The notes under the pieces are model-generated. The model did not search any database, was not told the origin of the DNA, and was given only the letters and a program-made list of their open reading frames with translations. Made by a program: the position numbers and the translations under genes. From contig CALGTV010000118.1 of the NCBI GenBank assembly GCA_937902395.1, positions 1-23,132 on the forward strand: a DNA stretch of 23,132 bases, in the 5' to 3' direction. Shown in pieces: positions 1 to 6,855 of this stretch. The first letter of the stretch is position 1. Each line of letters opens with the position of its first letter. This stretch comes from an uncultured Ruminococcus sp. (GTDB taxonomy: Bacteria; Bacillota; Clostridia; Oscillospirales; Ruminococcaceae).

Positions 1-88
1 TTTCAATAATCAATGTTTTTCCGTTGGAAAAAGGCTCATTTTAGACTATTTATGGAGGGGGTTATATAATGCCAGAGTGTATGAGTGC

Positions 89-114
89 AAAAAAGGACAC
101 AGCATGCCGTGTCC
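89..114 (-). terminator. Rho-independent terminator of the LCP-TatD-PP2C operon
   Basis: Read on the minus strand, GGACACGG and CTGTGTCC form an 8-bp stem (one G-T pair) around a CATG loop, directly followed by six T residues. It lies about 40 bases past the stop of the phosphatase gene, where the leftward operon should end. The A-run on the plus strand precedes the stem, so it should not terminate rightward transcripts. Confidence 0.85.
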
Positions 115-153
115 CTGTAAATAATTATTTGCATAATAATTTTTCATTTATAA

Positions 154-903
154 TTAATCAGATATTACCACTGCTGCAATGGATATATTATCATTGCAGC
201 CCTGCTCAAGAGCCATATTGACAAGGATTTCAAGTCTATTCAGCAGGCTTTTCGGGCAGTCCATGACCTCTTGTATATCAATTGGTGAAAGGGTGTCAGA
301 AAGTCCGTCGGAGCATATCAAAAGAACATCTCCGTAGTCAAATCCGCCCTCAATTTCCTCAATATCAATCCGTGGAGTGTCTTTGATATTGCCAAGAACA
401 GGAAAGATAATATTTCTGTGAACATGAGTCTTGCGTTCCTCGTTGGTTATAGAGCCCTCCTCGTACAAAAGCTGTACAAGGGACTGGTCACGGGAAAGCT
501 GTCTTAAATCGCCGTCACGATAGCGATAAAGCCGTGAATCACCAACGTTGAACAATGTTACTTTTTCGTTTTCATCAACGGCAATACCGCAGAGTGTTGT
601 CTGCATATTGCAGCTTTCAGCATCATTTCTGCTGTATTCTGCAAGCTTTTCGTGAATCTCCATAATGGAAGCATGAAGCTGAGATTTGCGGTAATCTTTT
701 ATCTCCTTGAAGTATTCAAGGCACATTGCTGACGCAAGTTCTCCCGCATTTTCTCCTGATACGCCGTCGGAAACAGCAATGGCAAATGGCGGCTTCATGG
801 GTTGTTCAAGCATACCTGCTGTCATAACGTGCTTTCCTATAAGCAGAGCGTCCTCATTATGAGGCATAATACCTTTTTCAGTAATTCCGCAACAGTAGTA
901 CAT
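154..903 (-). CDS. PP2C-family serine/threonine protein phosphatase
   Basis: A 249-residue soluble, metal-dependent (PPM/PP2C) phosphatase, expected to remove phosphate from Ser/Thr residues of cytosolic proteins. Visible motifs in order are NED near residues 16-18, VSDGVSGENAGE starting at 44 (metal-binding Asp46-Gly47), NVGDSRLYRYRDG in the middle, LLICSDGLSDTL towards the C-terminus, and a final NDNISI with the last metal-binding Asp. All signatures of the family are present and the length is typical of bacterial single-domain members such as PrpC/Stp. The start is supported by AAGAGG seven bases upstream. It is the last gene of a minus-strand operon, 27 bases after tatD. In many Firmicutes the PP2C gene sits beside a PASTA kinase gene; no kinase is seen here, so its partner must be elsewhere. 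Family assignment is secure; substrate is unknown. Confidence 0.93.
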   Translation of the reverse strand: MYYCCGITEKGIMPHNEDALLIGKHVMTAGMLEQPMKPPFAIAVSDGVSGENAGELASAMCLEYFKEIKDYRKSQLHASIMEIHEKLAEYSRNDAESCNMQTTLCGIAVDENEKVTLFNVGDSRLYRYRDGDLRQLSRDQSLVQLLYEEGSITNEERKTHVHRNIIFPVLGNIKDTPRIDIEEIEGGFDYGDVLLICSDGLSDTLSPIDIQEVMDCPKSLLNRLEILVNMALEQGCNDNISIAAVVISD

Positions 904-930
904 CTTTTAACCTCTTAAAATATAATTGTG

Positions 931-1695
931 TCATATTCCGTAAAATCTTTTTCCGTTTTCACAGGTTATATTGATAATTTCCTGTGTGTCCATGCCTTTG
1001 ACCTCTGCCGCAGCTGCCGCTGTATATGCAATCATGGAACTGTCACACCTTTTCCCTCTGAATGGTACAGGTGCCATATATGGACAATCAGTTTCAAGGA
1101 GAAGTCTGTCAACAGGTACTTCTGCAAGAGCTTTCAGCGCCTTTTTAGCGTTTTTGAATGTGAGAACTCCTGTAAAACCCACGTACATTCCAAGTTTTAC
1201 AATTTCTTTTGCAGTTTCCGCAGAGCCGCTGAAGCAATGCAGAACTCCCATGGGCTTATGTTTTTTCAGCAGATTCAGAGTGTCCTCGCAGGCGTCACGG
1301 CTATGGATAATCACAGGCATATTCAGTTCTTTTGCAAGTACAAGCTGTTCTTCAAAGAGTTTTATCTGCTTTTCGCGGGAATAGCCTTCGTAGTGATAGT
1401 CAAGACCTATTTCTCCTATTGCCTTTATCTTAGGGGAGCTGAGTGCTGTATTTCTTACGATATCAAGGTAATCCGCAGGATTTCCTTCAACACTTTCGGG
1501 GTGAACTCCTGATGCGGCAAAGATATAGTCGTATTTTTCGGCAATTGCTGCATTTTCAGCCGTATCTCTCACCGATGATGAAGCAAGCATGACATATCTT
1601 ACTCCCATATCCTGAAGCTTATCGAGAAGCTCATATCTGTCCTCGTCAAAGGCGTGGTCGGCATAATGCGCATGAGTATCAAATATATTATTCAT
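931..1695 (-). CDS. tatD: TatD-family metal-dependent deoxyribonuclease
   Basis: A 254-residue cytosolic TIM-barrel hydrolase of the TatD (YcfH/YabD) family, which act as metal-dependent DNA exonucleases. Metal and catalytic positions are all present: HAH at residues 8-10, GEIGLDYHY with Glu95, HSRDA with His131, HCFSGS with His153 and ETDCPY with Asp203. The length is normal for the family (about 255). An in-frame start further upstream (1794) would lie inside the preceding gene; the start at 1695 is preferred because GGAG lies six bases upstream and the HxH motif then sits at the usual place near the N-terminus. The preceding gene stops one base before this start, so translation is probably coupled. 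The radical SAM gene at 4877-5488 belongs to a family named for its usual association with TatD, so the two may have been neighbours in an ancestor. Confidence 0.95.
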   Translation of the reverse strand: MNNIFDTHAHYADHAFDEDRYELLDKLQDMGVRYVMLASSSVRDTAENAAIAEKYDYIFAASGVHPESVEGNPADYLDIVRNTALSSPKIKAIGEIGLDYHYEGYSREKQIKLFEEQLVLAKELNMPVIIHSRDACEDTLNLLKKHKPMGVLHCFSGSAETAKEIVKLGMYVGFTGVLTFKNAKKALKALAEVPVDRLLLETDCPYMAPVPFRGKRCDSSMIAYTAAAAAEVKGMDTQEIINITCENGKRFYGI

Positions 1696-1696
1696 G

Positions 1697-2590
1697 TTAT
1701 TCTCCGTCGGGACTTTCATCGTAACTGTAGTATCTTTCACGGAAATCCGCAAAGAAGTCTTCATCGGGGATAAAGTCCTCATAAGCCTTTTCACCGTTGA
1801 GAATAAGGAATGATGCTATAGATATGCCTCTTTCAAGCATTCCCTTGATAGCAACCTTATGATTTCTGTAGTCTACAGCTGTTATATCAGTATCTGTCAT
1901 ATTTACAATGGTATTGAAGCTTGAATCAAGGTTATCGGATACACGCATACCGTTTGTCTGGTTTATCATAGCAGAAAATACGGAGCTTACCATGTAAGCA
2001 CGTTCAATTTCGCCGTCGTCGTAGAGGGGATAGGTTATAAGCTTTTCAATCTGTTCGGAGTTGAGATACTGGTCTGAACCGTCTCCCTCAAAGCCTGCTA
2101 TATCTTCTGAAATGGGGTAAGTAACGCCGCCGAGAATATCACAAACTTTTACAAATGCATTGGAATCAAGCTTCATATATTTGTCAATTTCAATACCGAA
2201 GATAGAATTTGCAAAGTTTACAGCTCCTGATGCACCGCCGTTCTCGTAGGCTGAGGACATACTCTGCTGTGCACCGTCAACAATAGCAATGGTATTTATC
2301 GGGATTCCTACGAATACAATTTTCTTATCCTTTGGAATTGAGCGCATAAGCATGAATGTTTTTGAATATTTATCTGAGGGTTCATCAAGTATAAACAGGA
2401 TTGTGTGGTTATCCTCGTATGAAGCAGTTACAACCTGTCTTTTCGGAGGCTCAGGAAGTGCCTTTTCGCTGTCGATAATTCCGAGATAATGGAGCAGAAA
2501 GAATGTACCTCCGCCTATAATGAGTATAGCGATGAATATAGTCAGAAGATAAGGTACTGCAATACTTCCCGCTTTTTTCTTTTTAGCCAT
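1697..2590 (-). CDS. LCP-like (LytR-CpsA-Psr fold) membrane protein with degenerate active site
   Basis: A 297-residue protein with a short basic N-terminus (AKKKK), one membrane segment at about residues 12-36 and a large outer domain. The outer domain reads like an LCP domain: an ILFILDEPSD strand-turn near 64-73, GIPINT at 95-100 where LCP enzymes have SIPRDT, then SAYENGGASGAVNFANSIFGIEIDKYMKLD and a DILGGV block near 151-156. LCP enzymes transfer teichoic acids, capsule or glycopolymers to peptidoglycan at the outer membrane face. The arginine of the SIPRDT motif is replaced by Asn98, and the arginine-rich YxRxR segment reads as ITYPLYDDGEIERAY, so catalysis is doubtful. The start at 2590 has AAGGAG seven bases upstream; an in-frame alternative at 2725 adds an AT-rich tail that looks like untranslated leader. 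First gene of the operon with tatD and the phosphatase. Fold assignment is by pattern, not by search. Confidence 0.7.
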   Translation of the reverse strand: MAKKKKAGSIAVPYLLTIFIAILIIGGGTFFLLHYLGIIDSEKALPEPPKRQVVTASYEDNHTILFILDEPSDKYSKTFMLMRSIPKDKKIVFVGIPINTIAIVDGAQQSMSSAYENGGASGAVNFANSIFGIEIDKYMKLDSNAFVKVCDILGGVTYPISEDIAGFEGDGSDQYLNSEQIEKLITYPLYDDGEIERAYMVSSVFSAMINQTNGMRVSDNLDSSFNTIVNMTDTDITAVDYRNHKVAIKGMLERGISIASFLILNGEKAYEDFIPDEDFFADFRERYYSYDESPDGE

Positions 2591-2664
2591 AATAATTCTC
2601 CTTCTGATAACTGATAGTATAATTTTGCCTGATTTATATTCACAGTTTATGAATAAAAAAGTTT

Positions 2665-2783
2665 TTAACATGAAACTGTTAATAAAATATGACGAAGAAT
2701 AGTTTGTCAACAGAGTTTTCAACATTTCAACAGTTGAGAAATAATTGGAAATGTTGAATCTTGTCGTTAAACTTAGAGTTTAA
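2665..2783. promoter_or_regulatory. Cluster of inverted repeats upstream of the LCP-like gene
   Basis: Three perfect dyads lie close together: TTAACA/TGTTAA at 2665-2682 (6-base spacer, overlapping the candidate -10), TTCAACATTTC/GAAATGTTGAA at 2718-2758 (19-base spacer) and TTAAACT/AGTTTAA at 2767-2783 (3-base spacer). CAACA also recurs at 2709, 2720 and 2728. They flank the candidate promoter on both sides. None has a T-run that would make it a terminator, so operator sites are the simplest reading. The regulator cannot be named from the sequence. Confidence 0.4.
2682..2710 (-). promoter_or_regulatory. Candidate promoter of the LCP-TatD-PP2C operon
   Basis: On the minus strand a perfect TTGACA (2710-2705) is followed 17 bases later by TTTTAT, or 15 bases later by TATTTT. 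The -35 box is ideal but the -10 is weak, so this may depend on an activator or the exact -10 may differ. About 90 bases of leader would precede the start codon at 2590. Confidence 0.4.
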
Positions 2784-2807
2784 TTTGCAAAGAATTTGAA
2801 AAAAAAC

Positions 2808-2835
2808 TTGCAAATTTCTGAGATTGTGCTATAAT
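2808..2835 (+). promoter_or_regulatory. Rightward extended -10 promoter facing the SLOG gene 3' end
   Basis: TTGCAA at 2808-2813 and TATAAT at 2830-2835 are 16 bases apart, with TGC directly before the -10 (extended -10). An eight-A tract precedes the -35. No plus-strand gene follows before alr, so a transcript from here would run antisense to the SLOG gene. The 21 bases at 2797-2817 recur exactly, inverted, at the SLOG promoter. Confidence 0.5.
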
Positions 2836-2870
2836 ATAATTCGGGGCATAACCAAAATGGTTTTCCAAGA

Positions 2871-3572
2871 TTATATTTCAGGCTCGGGAATATCAAGGGT
2901 GATATTTCTCAATTCTTCATATATCGCCGTTTTGTCAAATCCCGTTTTATCAAGCAGAGCATGAACATCATTGATGTTAAAGCTGTAAATCGGGCGGTTA
3001 AGCCGCTGAGCATATCTCACTGTCTGAGCTGTGCCCGAATGTGGATTATCCTCACTGCAAAAAGCTATGACAACAGCGCTGTTATCAACAATATAGTAGT
3101 TCCTGCGTTTGTAAACATTTGGGTCGGTATACTGAGTTGCGTTTTTTCCGTATGTCACATTCCGCTTATCGCAGGTAGTAATCAGCAAATCGCTGTGACG
3201 TTCTGCAAGACGGAGCAGATTCATATTTTCCTCGCTGAAAGCAGCACTATGCTTAAGATAGGGCATAACACCTATAAGGCGGCAGTCCTTATCGAAGCGT
3301 TTACGGCACAGCACACGTTCGGCAGCCCATAGGTCAACACCTTCGGCAAGTCCGGAAATCAGCGTTGTATAGCCTTTTTCCATGATAAGCTCAATATATC
3401 TGTCAAGCATAAGTTTTACAGCTGTGCAGGTTATATCAAAATTATCGGGATTATTCCTGTAAGGCTTGACATACTTCTCACGGTGCCCTGTAACACAGAC
3501 CGCTTTTTCGCGGCGGATACTTATTTCCAGTGTGGAATAAACTGCCATACCTGTTGTATTTGAATAAAACAT
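2871..3572 (-). CDS. SLOG-domain protein, DUF1273/YpsA-like
   Basis: A 233-residue cytosolic protein with the Rossmann-like SLOG fold, a family that binds nucleotide-related ligands and is linked to nucleotide sensing. The N-terminal CVTGHRE (residues 26-32) is the typical first strand and loop, and LISGLAEGVDLWAAE (71-85) is the second glycine-rich loop with the conserved Gly-x-Asp. Near 170-185 comes FCSEDNPHSGTAQT, the third conserved loop, followed by a final strand (RPIYSFNI). YpsA of Bacillus has been tied to division and filamentation, but this protein's role is not known. The start at 3572 is preferred to an upstream in-frame start at 3725, because AGAGGTGGAG precedes it and the longer version would run through the promoter. 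It is divergent from alr and transcribed alone. Confidence 0.8.
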   Translation of the reverse strand: MFYSNTTGMAVYSTLEISIRREKAVCVTGHREKYVKPYRNNPDNFDITCTAVKLMLDRYIELIMEKGYTTLISGLAEGVDLWAAERVLCRKRFDKDCRLIGVMPYLKHSAAFSEENMNLLRLAERHSDLLITTCDKRNVTYGKNATQYTDPNVYKRRNYYIVDNSAVVIAFCSEDNPHSGTAQTVRYAQRLNRPIYSFNINDVHALLDKTGFDKTAIYEELRNITLDIPEPEI

Positions 3573-3636
3573 TGCTCCACCTCTGTGAATAGCAGAAAAT
3601 CTGCTGAAAAATAAATAAATCGAAGCCAATACATTA

Positions 3637-3676
3637 ATTGTATCATATATTGAATAAATTTGCAAGTTTTTTTTCA
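3637..3676 (-). promoter_or_regulatory. Promoter of the SLOG gene
   Basis: On the minus strand TTGCAA (3665-3660) is followed after 17 bases by TACAAT (3642-3637) with TGA before it, and preceded by an eight-A UP-like tract. The block from 3676 to 3656 is identical over 21 bases to the one at 2797-2817. The transcript would begin about 60 bases upstream of the chosen start codon. Confidence 0.6.
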
Positions 3677-3715
3677 GCTTGTAACTGTTTTTTAATAACT
3701 CGAAAGGATATTGAT

Positions 3716-4852
3716 ATGAAACCATATCTTAAACGCGCATGGGCGGAGGTATCACTGCCTCAGCTCAGAAAAAATTATGACATAATAAAAAGTCTCAATT
3801 CGCCCTCTACGGAAATTATGGCTGTTGTAAAGGCTGACGCTTACGGTCACGGCGATGAACATATTATCCGCTGTCTTGCCCATGATTGCGGCGTTAAATA
3901 TTTTGCTGTTTCAAATCTTGATGAGGCTATAGCTGTGCGGAAATTCTGCCCTGATGCTGAAATTCTTATTCTTGGATTTACTCCGGGGGAGTATGCCCAT
4001 GAGATTTCTATGTACAATATTATTCAGGGAGTTGTTTCTGCGGAATATGCCGAAGAACTGGCAAATAATACTCCTGAGCCTATACGCTGTCACATAAAAA
4101 TTGATACGGGTATGGGACGTATCGGCTTGAAATACGACACTCCTGAGGAATGTGCCGATGAAATTATGCGGATTATGAAAATTGAAAAAATCTGCGTGGA
4201 GGGAATATACACTCATTTTGCTGTTGCTGACAGTGATTCCCCAGACAATATCGCCTACACTGACAGACAGGAGAAATTTATTCTTGATGTCCGTGATATT
4301 CTTATTAGCCGCGGTGTGAAGCTTCCTCACGTTCACTTTATGAACAGCGCGGCGACCTGCTACAGAAATTCCGCAGAAAGTACTCTTTCCCGTGCGGGAA
4401 TTATCCTATACGGACTTCACCCTGATATATCCCTTGATATCCCACAGGGGCTTGAGCCTGTTATGGAGCTTAAAGCCGTTATTTCGCAGGTTAAAACCGT
4501 TGAAGCCGGTCAGTGTATCAGCTATGGAAGAACTTTTGTCACCGACGATGAAATGCGGATTGCAACTGTTACCATTGGCTATGCCGACGGCTATTCGCGG
4601 CTTCTTTCCTCAAAGGGAGAAATCCTCGTTCACGGCAAGAGATGCCGTATTGTCGGCAGAGTTTGCATGGACCAGCTGATGATTGATGTTTCCCACGTAC
4701 CTGAGGCAAAATCGGGAGATATTGTTACTCTTATCGGCAAAGACGGCGATGATATGATTACAGCCGATGAACTTGCCTCGATTTACGGTACTATCGGCTA
4801 TGAAGTGGTATGCGGAATTTCAAAGCGTGTACCGAGAATTTATATGGATTAA
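3716..4852 (+). CDS. alr: Alanine racemase
   Basis: A 378-residue PLP enzyme that interconverts L- and D-alanine, the source of D-alanine for peptidoglycan and for teichoic acid esterification. The PLP lysine is Lys39 in AVVKADAYGHG, the catalytic tyrosine on the opposite face is Tyr270 in ISYGRTF, and MNSAA (209-213), GYADGYSR (288-295) and GRVCMDQLMIDVS (314-326) are all typical of the family. Length matches the usual 370-390. The start at 3716 has AAAGGA upstream and gives the normal N-terminus (KRAWAEVSLPQLRKNY); an earlier in-frame start at 3638 would add residues read from promoter DNA. The radical SAM gene follows after 24 bases and is probably co-transcribed. No clear promoter could be assigned. 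Confidence 0.97.
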   Translation: MKPYLKRAWAEVSLPQLRKNYDIIKSLNSPSTEIMAVVKADAYGHGDEHIIRCLAHDCGVKYFAVSNLDEAIAVRKFCPDAEILILGFTPGEYAHEISMYNIIQGVVSAEYAEELANNTPEPIRCHIKIDTGMGRIGLKYDTPEECADEIMRIMKIEKICVEGIYTHFAVADSDSPDNIAYTDRQEKFILDVRDILISRGVKLPHVHFMNSAATCYRNSAESTLSRAGIILYGLHPDISLDIPQGLEPVMELKAVISQVKTVEAGQCISYGRTFVTDDEMRIATVTIGYADGYSRLLSSKGEILVHGKRCRIVGRVCMDQLMIDVSHVPEAKSGDIVTLIGKDGDDMITADELASIYGTIGYEVVCGISKRVPRIYMD

Positions 4853-4876
4853 CATAAATAACTAAGGAGAATGAAT

Positions 4877-5488
4877 ATGAAAGCAATGACTATATCCTAT
4901 GAAGTAGGAAAAAATCTTTATTTGAATTTAACAAATCAGTGCCCCTGCGCTTGTACATTTTGCATAAGAAACAACAGCGACGGCGCTTATGGCTCTGACC
5001 CTCTCTGGCTGGAGCATGAACCGACTATGGAGGAGATAAAAGCTGACCTTTCAAAGCGTGATATTTCTGCATACAGCGAGATTATCTTCTGCGGCTTCGG
5101 TGAGCCTACCTGCCGCCTTGACGCACTTCTTGAAACGGCTGAATGGCTGAAAAGCAACTGCGCAAACGTTAAACTGCGCCTCAATACAAACGGTCTTGGC
5201 GATTTAGTCAACAATCGCCCCATTGCTGAGGAGCTTTGCGAGGTTATCGACACTATCTCCGTAAGCCTTAACGCTGGTACAAAAGACGAATACATGAAGG
5301 TTACCCGTCCCAAGTACGAAAATGCGTGGGAGGCTATGCAAAAATTTACCGCAGACTGCGTAAAAACAGGAAAATCTCAGATTGTTATGTCTGTTGTGGA
5401 TGTTATCCCCTCTGAACAGATTGAGGCTTCCCGCAACGTCGCTGAAAGCCTTGGTGCAACTCTCCGCGTCCGCACATATGACGAATAA
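4877..5488 (+). CDS. TatD-associated radical SAM protein
   Basis: A short, 203-residue radical SAM protein. The iron-sulfur site is CX3CX2C with Cys22, Cys26 and Cys29 in TNQCPCACTFCIRN, preceded by GKNLYLNLTN; the SAM-binding region contains FCGFGEPTCR and later LRLNTNG and VSLNAG. This short form with NLYLNLTNxCPCxCxFCIR matches the family annotated as radical SAM, TatD-associated. The substrate is unknown. Two nearby ATGs exist; the one at 4877 is chosen because AAGGAG lies seven bases before it, whereas it is almost adjacent to the ATG at 4871. Second gene after alr, followed by a terminator. The TatD gene is about 3 kb away on the other strand, so the usual pairing is split here. Confidence 0.85.
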   Translation: MKAMTISYEVGKNLYLNLTNQCPCACTFCIRNNSDGAYGSDPLWLEHEPTMEEIKADLSKRDISAYSEIIFCGFGEPTCRLDALLETAEWLKSNCANVKLRLNTNGLGDLVNNRPIAEELCEVIDTISVSLNAGTKDEYMKVTRPKYENAWEAMQKFTADCVKTGKSQIVMSVVDVIPSEQIEASRNVAESLGATLRVRTYDE

Positions 5489-5491
5489 TAC

Positions 5492-5535
5492 AAAAATCTG
5501 CACAAAATTTTCAATTTATTTTGTGCAGATTTTTT
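5492..5535 (+). terminator. Rho-independent terminator after alr-radical SAM operon
   Basis: A 16-bp perfect stem (AAAAATCTGCACAAAA with its complement at 5519-5534) encloses an 11-base loop, starting four bases after the radical SAM stop codon. The distal arm ends in a T-run. Nearly symmetrical A/T flanks mean it could also act leftward, although no leftward gene ends here. Confidence 0.85.
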
Positions 5536-5547
5536 ATTCCGATTTTA

Positions 5548-5576
5548 TGGAAATTTAATATAAAATATGCTATAAT
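5548..5576 (+). promoter_or_regulatory. Extended -10 promoter of the ilvE operon
   Basis: TATAAT at 5571-5576 is preceded directly by TGC (extended -10); a weak -35-like TGGAAA lies 17 bases upstream. Transcription should begin near 5583, which rules out the in-frame ATG at 5583 as a translation start and supports the start at 5628. Confidence 0.65.
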
Positions 5577-5627
5577 TATTTTATGGACATTTTTGTCTGG
5601 ATTTTATTTGTAATCGGAGGTATCATT

Positions 5628-5771
5628 ATGTCAAAAAAAGCAATTATAGCCTTGACGGTTTCACTGTCTGCAACTGCTCTGCTTATAAGCGCGGCGGCTG
5701 TGGGAACAGTTATATGCAAAAAAATCTACGAAAAAAATTATTTCTCCGCTGACAAATCTGAGTTATATTAA
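5628..5771 (+). CDS. Small single-span membrane protein, 47 residues
   Basis: Not recognised as a known family. The 47-residue peptide begins MSKKAIIAL, has one hydrophobic segment at about residues 5-28 rich in Ala, Leu and Val, then a basic KKIYEK stretch and an acidic tail. It could be a membrane-anchored peptide or a signal-like leader; the segment has no evident cleavage site. CGGAGG seven bases upstream of the ATG is a strong ribosome site. An in-frame ATG at 5583 would add 15 residues but lies at the expected transcription start and has no ribosome site. The gene is 16 bases before ilvE, so it is the first gene of that operon. Confidence 0.6.
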   Translation: MSKKAIIALTVSLSATALLISAAAVGTVICKKIYEKNYFSADKSELY

Positions 5772-5787
5772 AAAGAGGTAATGAATT

Positions 5788-6855
5788 ATGGAAATCAAAT
5801 TTATTGAATCACAGAATTTAAAGGCTAAGCCTGCACCCGACCAGGCTCTTGGCTTCGGTCACATCTTCACTGACTATATGTTCGTTATGTCCTACACAGC
5901 AGGACAGGGCTGGCATGACCCTGAAATCCGCCCATATGCTCCTATTGAGCTTTCACCTGCTGCTATGTGTCTCCACTACGGTCAGACTGTTTTCGAGGGC
6001 TTGAAGGCTTACCGCACAGCTGACGGCAAGATTCAGCTTTTCCGTCCCGAAGAAAACTTCAAGAGACTTAACCAGTCCAACGAGAGACTTGTTATTCCTG
6101 AGCTTCCCATTGATATGGCTATGGAAGGTCTTATGGAGCTTCTCAAAGTTGAAAAGGACTGGGTTCCCTCAAAGGACGGCGAATCCCTTTACATCCGTCC
6201 CTTTATCTTCGCTTGTGACCCATTCCTCGGCGTTAAGCCCGGCGACCAGTATCTCTTTATGATTATCCTTTCACCCTCCGGCGCTTACTATGCAAGCGGT
6301 CTTAACCCTGTAAATATCTACGTTGAGAATAAATATGTCCGCGCTGTAAGAGGCGGTATGGGTTACGCTAAGACAGGCGGTAACTACGCTGCATCTCTCA
6401 TTGGTCAGGACGAGGCTCACAAGCAGAACTATGCTCAGGTTCTCTGGCTTGACGGTGTTGAGCAGAAATACATCGAGGAAGTTGGCGCTATGAATATCTT
6501 CTTCGTTATCGACGGCGAAGTTGTAACTCCTGCACTTCAGGGTTCAATCCTCCCCGGTATCACAAGAAAGTCTGCTATCGAGGTTTGTAAGTCAAAGGGT
6601 ATTAAGGTTTCCGAGAGACGTATCTCCATTCAGGAAATCGCTGACGCTTACGACGCAGGCAAGCTTGACGAAGTATTCGGCACAGGTACTGCTGCTGTTA
6701 TCTCCCCCGTTGGTCATCTCAAGTGGAATGACAAGGTTATGGAAATTAATGGTAACAAGATTGGTGCTATCTCCCAGATGCTCTATGATACAATGACAGG
6801 CATTCAGTGGGGTAAAATTGAGGATACTTTCAACTGGACTGTTGAGGTTAAGTAA
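5788..6855 (+). CDS. ilvE: Branched-chain amino acid aminotransferase
   Basis: A 355-residue fold-type IV PLP aminotransferase, the last step of leucine, isoleucine and valine synthesis (or first step of their breakdown), using glutamate/2-oxoglutarate. The PLP lysine is Lys195 in RGGMGYAKTGGNYAAS. Other landmarks are LHYGQTVFEGLKAYR (62-76), the YIRPFIFACD strand (135-144), QVLWLDG and the phosphate-binding FGTGTAAVISPVG near the C-terminus. The length and the GxGxAKxGGNYAxS block match the long (BCAT2-like) group of IlvE. AGAGG precedes the ATG. C- and T-ending codons are more frequent than in neighbouring genes, which suggests high expression. It is followed with no gap by the membrane protease gene. 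Confidence 0.95.
   Translation: MEIKFIESQNLKAKPAPDQALGFGHIFTDYMFVMSYTAGQGWHDPEIRPYAPIELSPAAMCLHYGQTVFEGLKAYRTADGKIQLFRPEENFKRLNQSNERLVIPELPIDMAMEGLMELLKVEKDWVPSKDGESLYIRPFIFACDPFLGVKPGDQYLFMIILSPSGAYYASGLNPVNIYVENKYVRAVRGGMGYAKTGGNYAASLIGQDEAHKQNYAQVLWLDGVEQKYIEEVGAMNIFFVIDGEVVTPALQGSILPGITRKSAIEVCKSKGIKVSERRISIQEIADAYDAGKLDEVFGTGTAAVISPVGHLKWNDKVMEINGNKIGAISQMLYDTMTGIQWGKIEDTFNWTVEVK

Noticed and set aside
69..221. A 50-codon plus-strand reading frame with GGAGGGGG seven bases before its ATG
   Set aside because: It runs through the minus-strand terminator and into the phosphatase gene, and its peptide has no recognisable features. The purine-rich stretch could be chance or belong to sequence outside the window.
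931..1512. Long plus-strand frames opposite the tatD gene
   Set aside because: They have no ribosome sites and give cysteine- and serine-rich peptides without motifs, whereas the minus strand encodes an intact TatD protein.
2840..2870. Terminator of the SLOG gene at AACC/GGTT
   Set aside because: The stem is only four pairs and has no T-run on the minus strand; no convincing terminator could be assigned to that gene.
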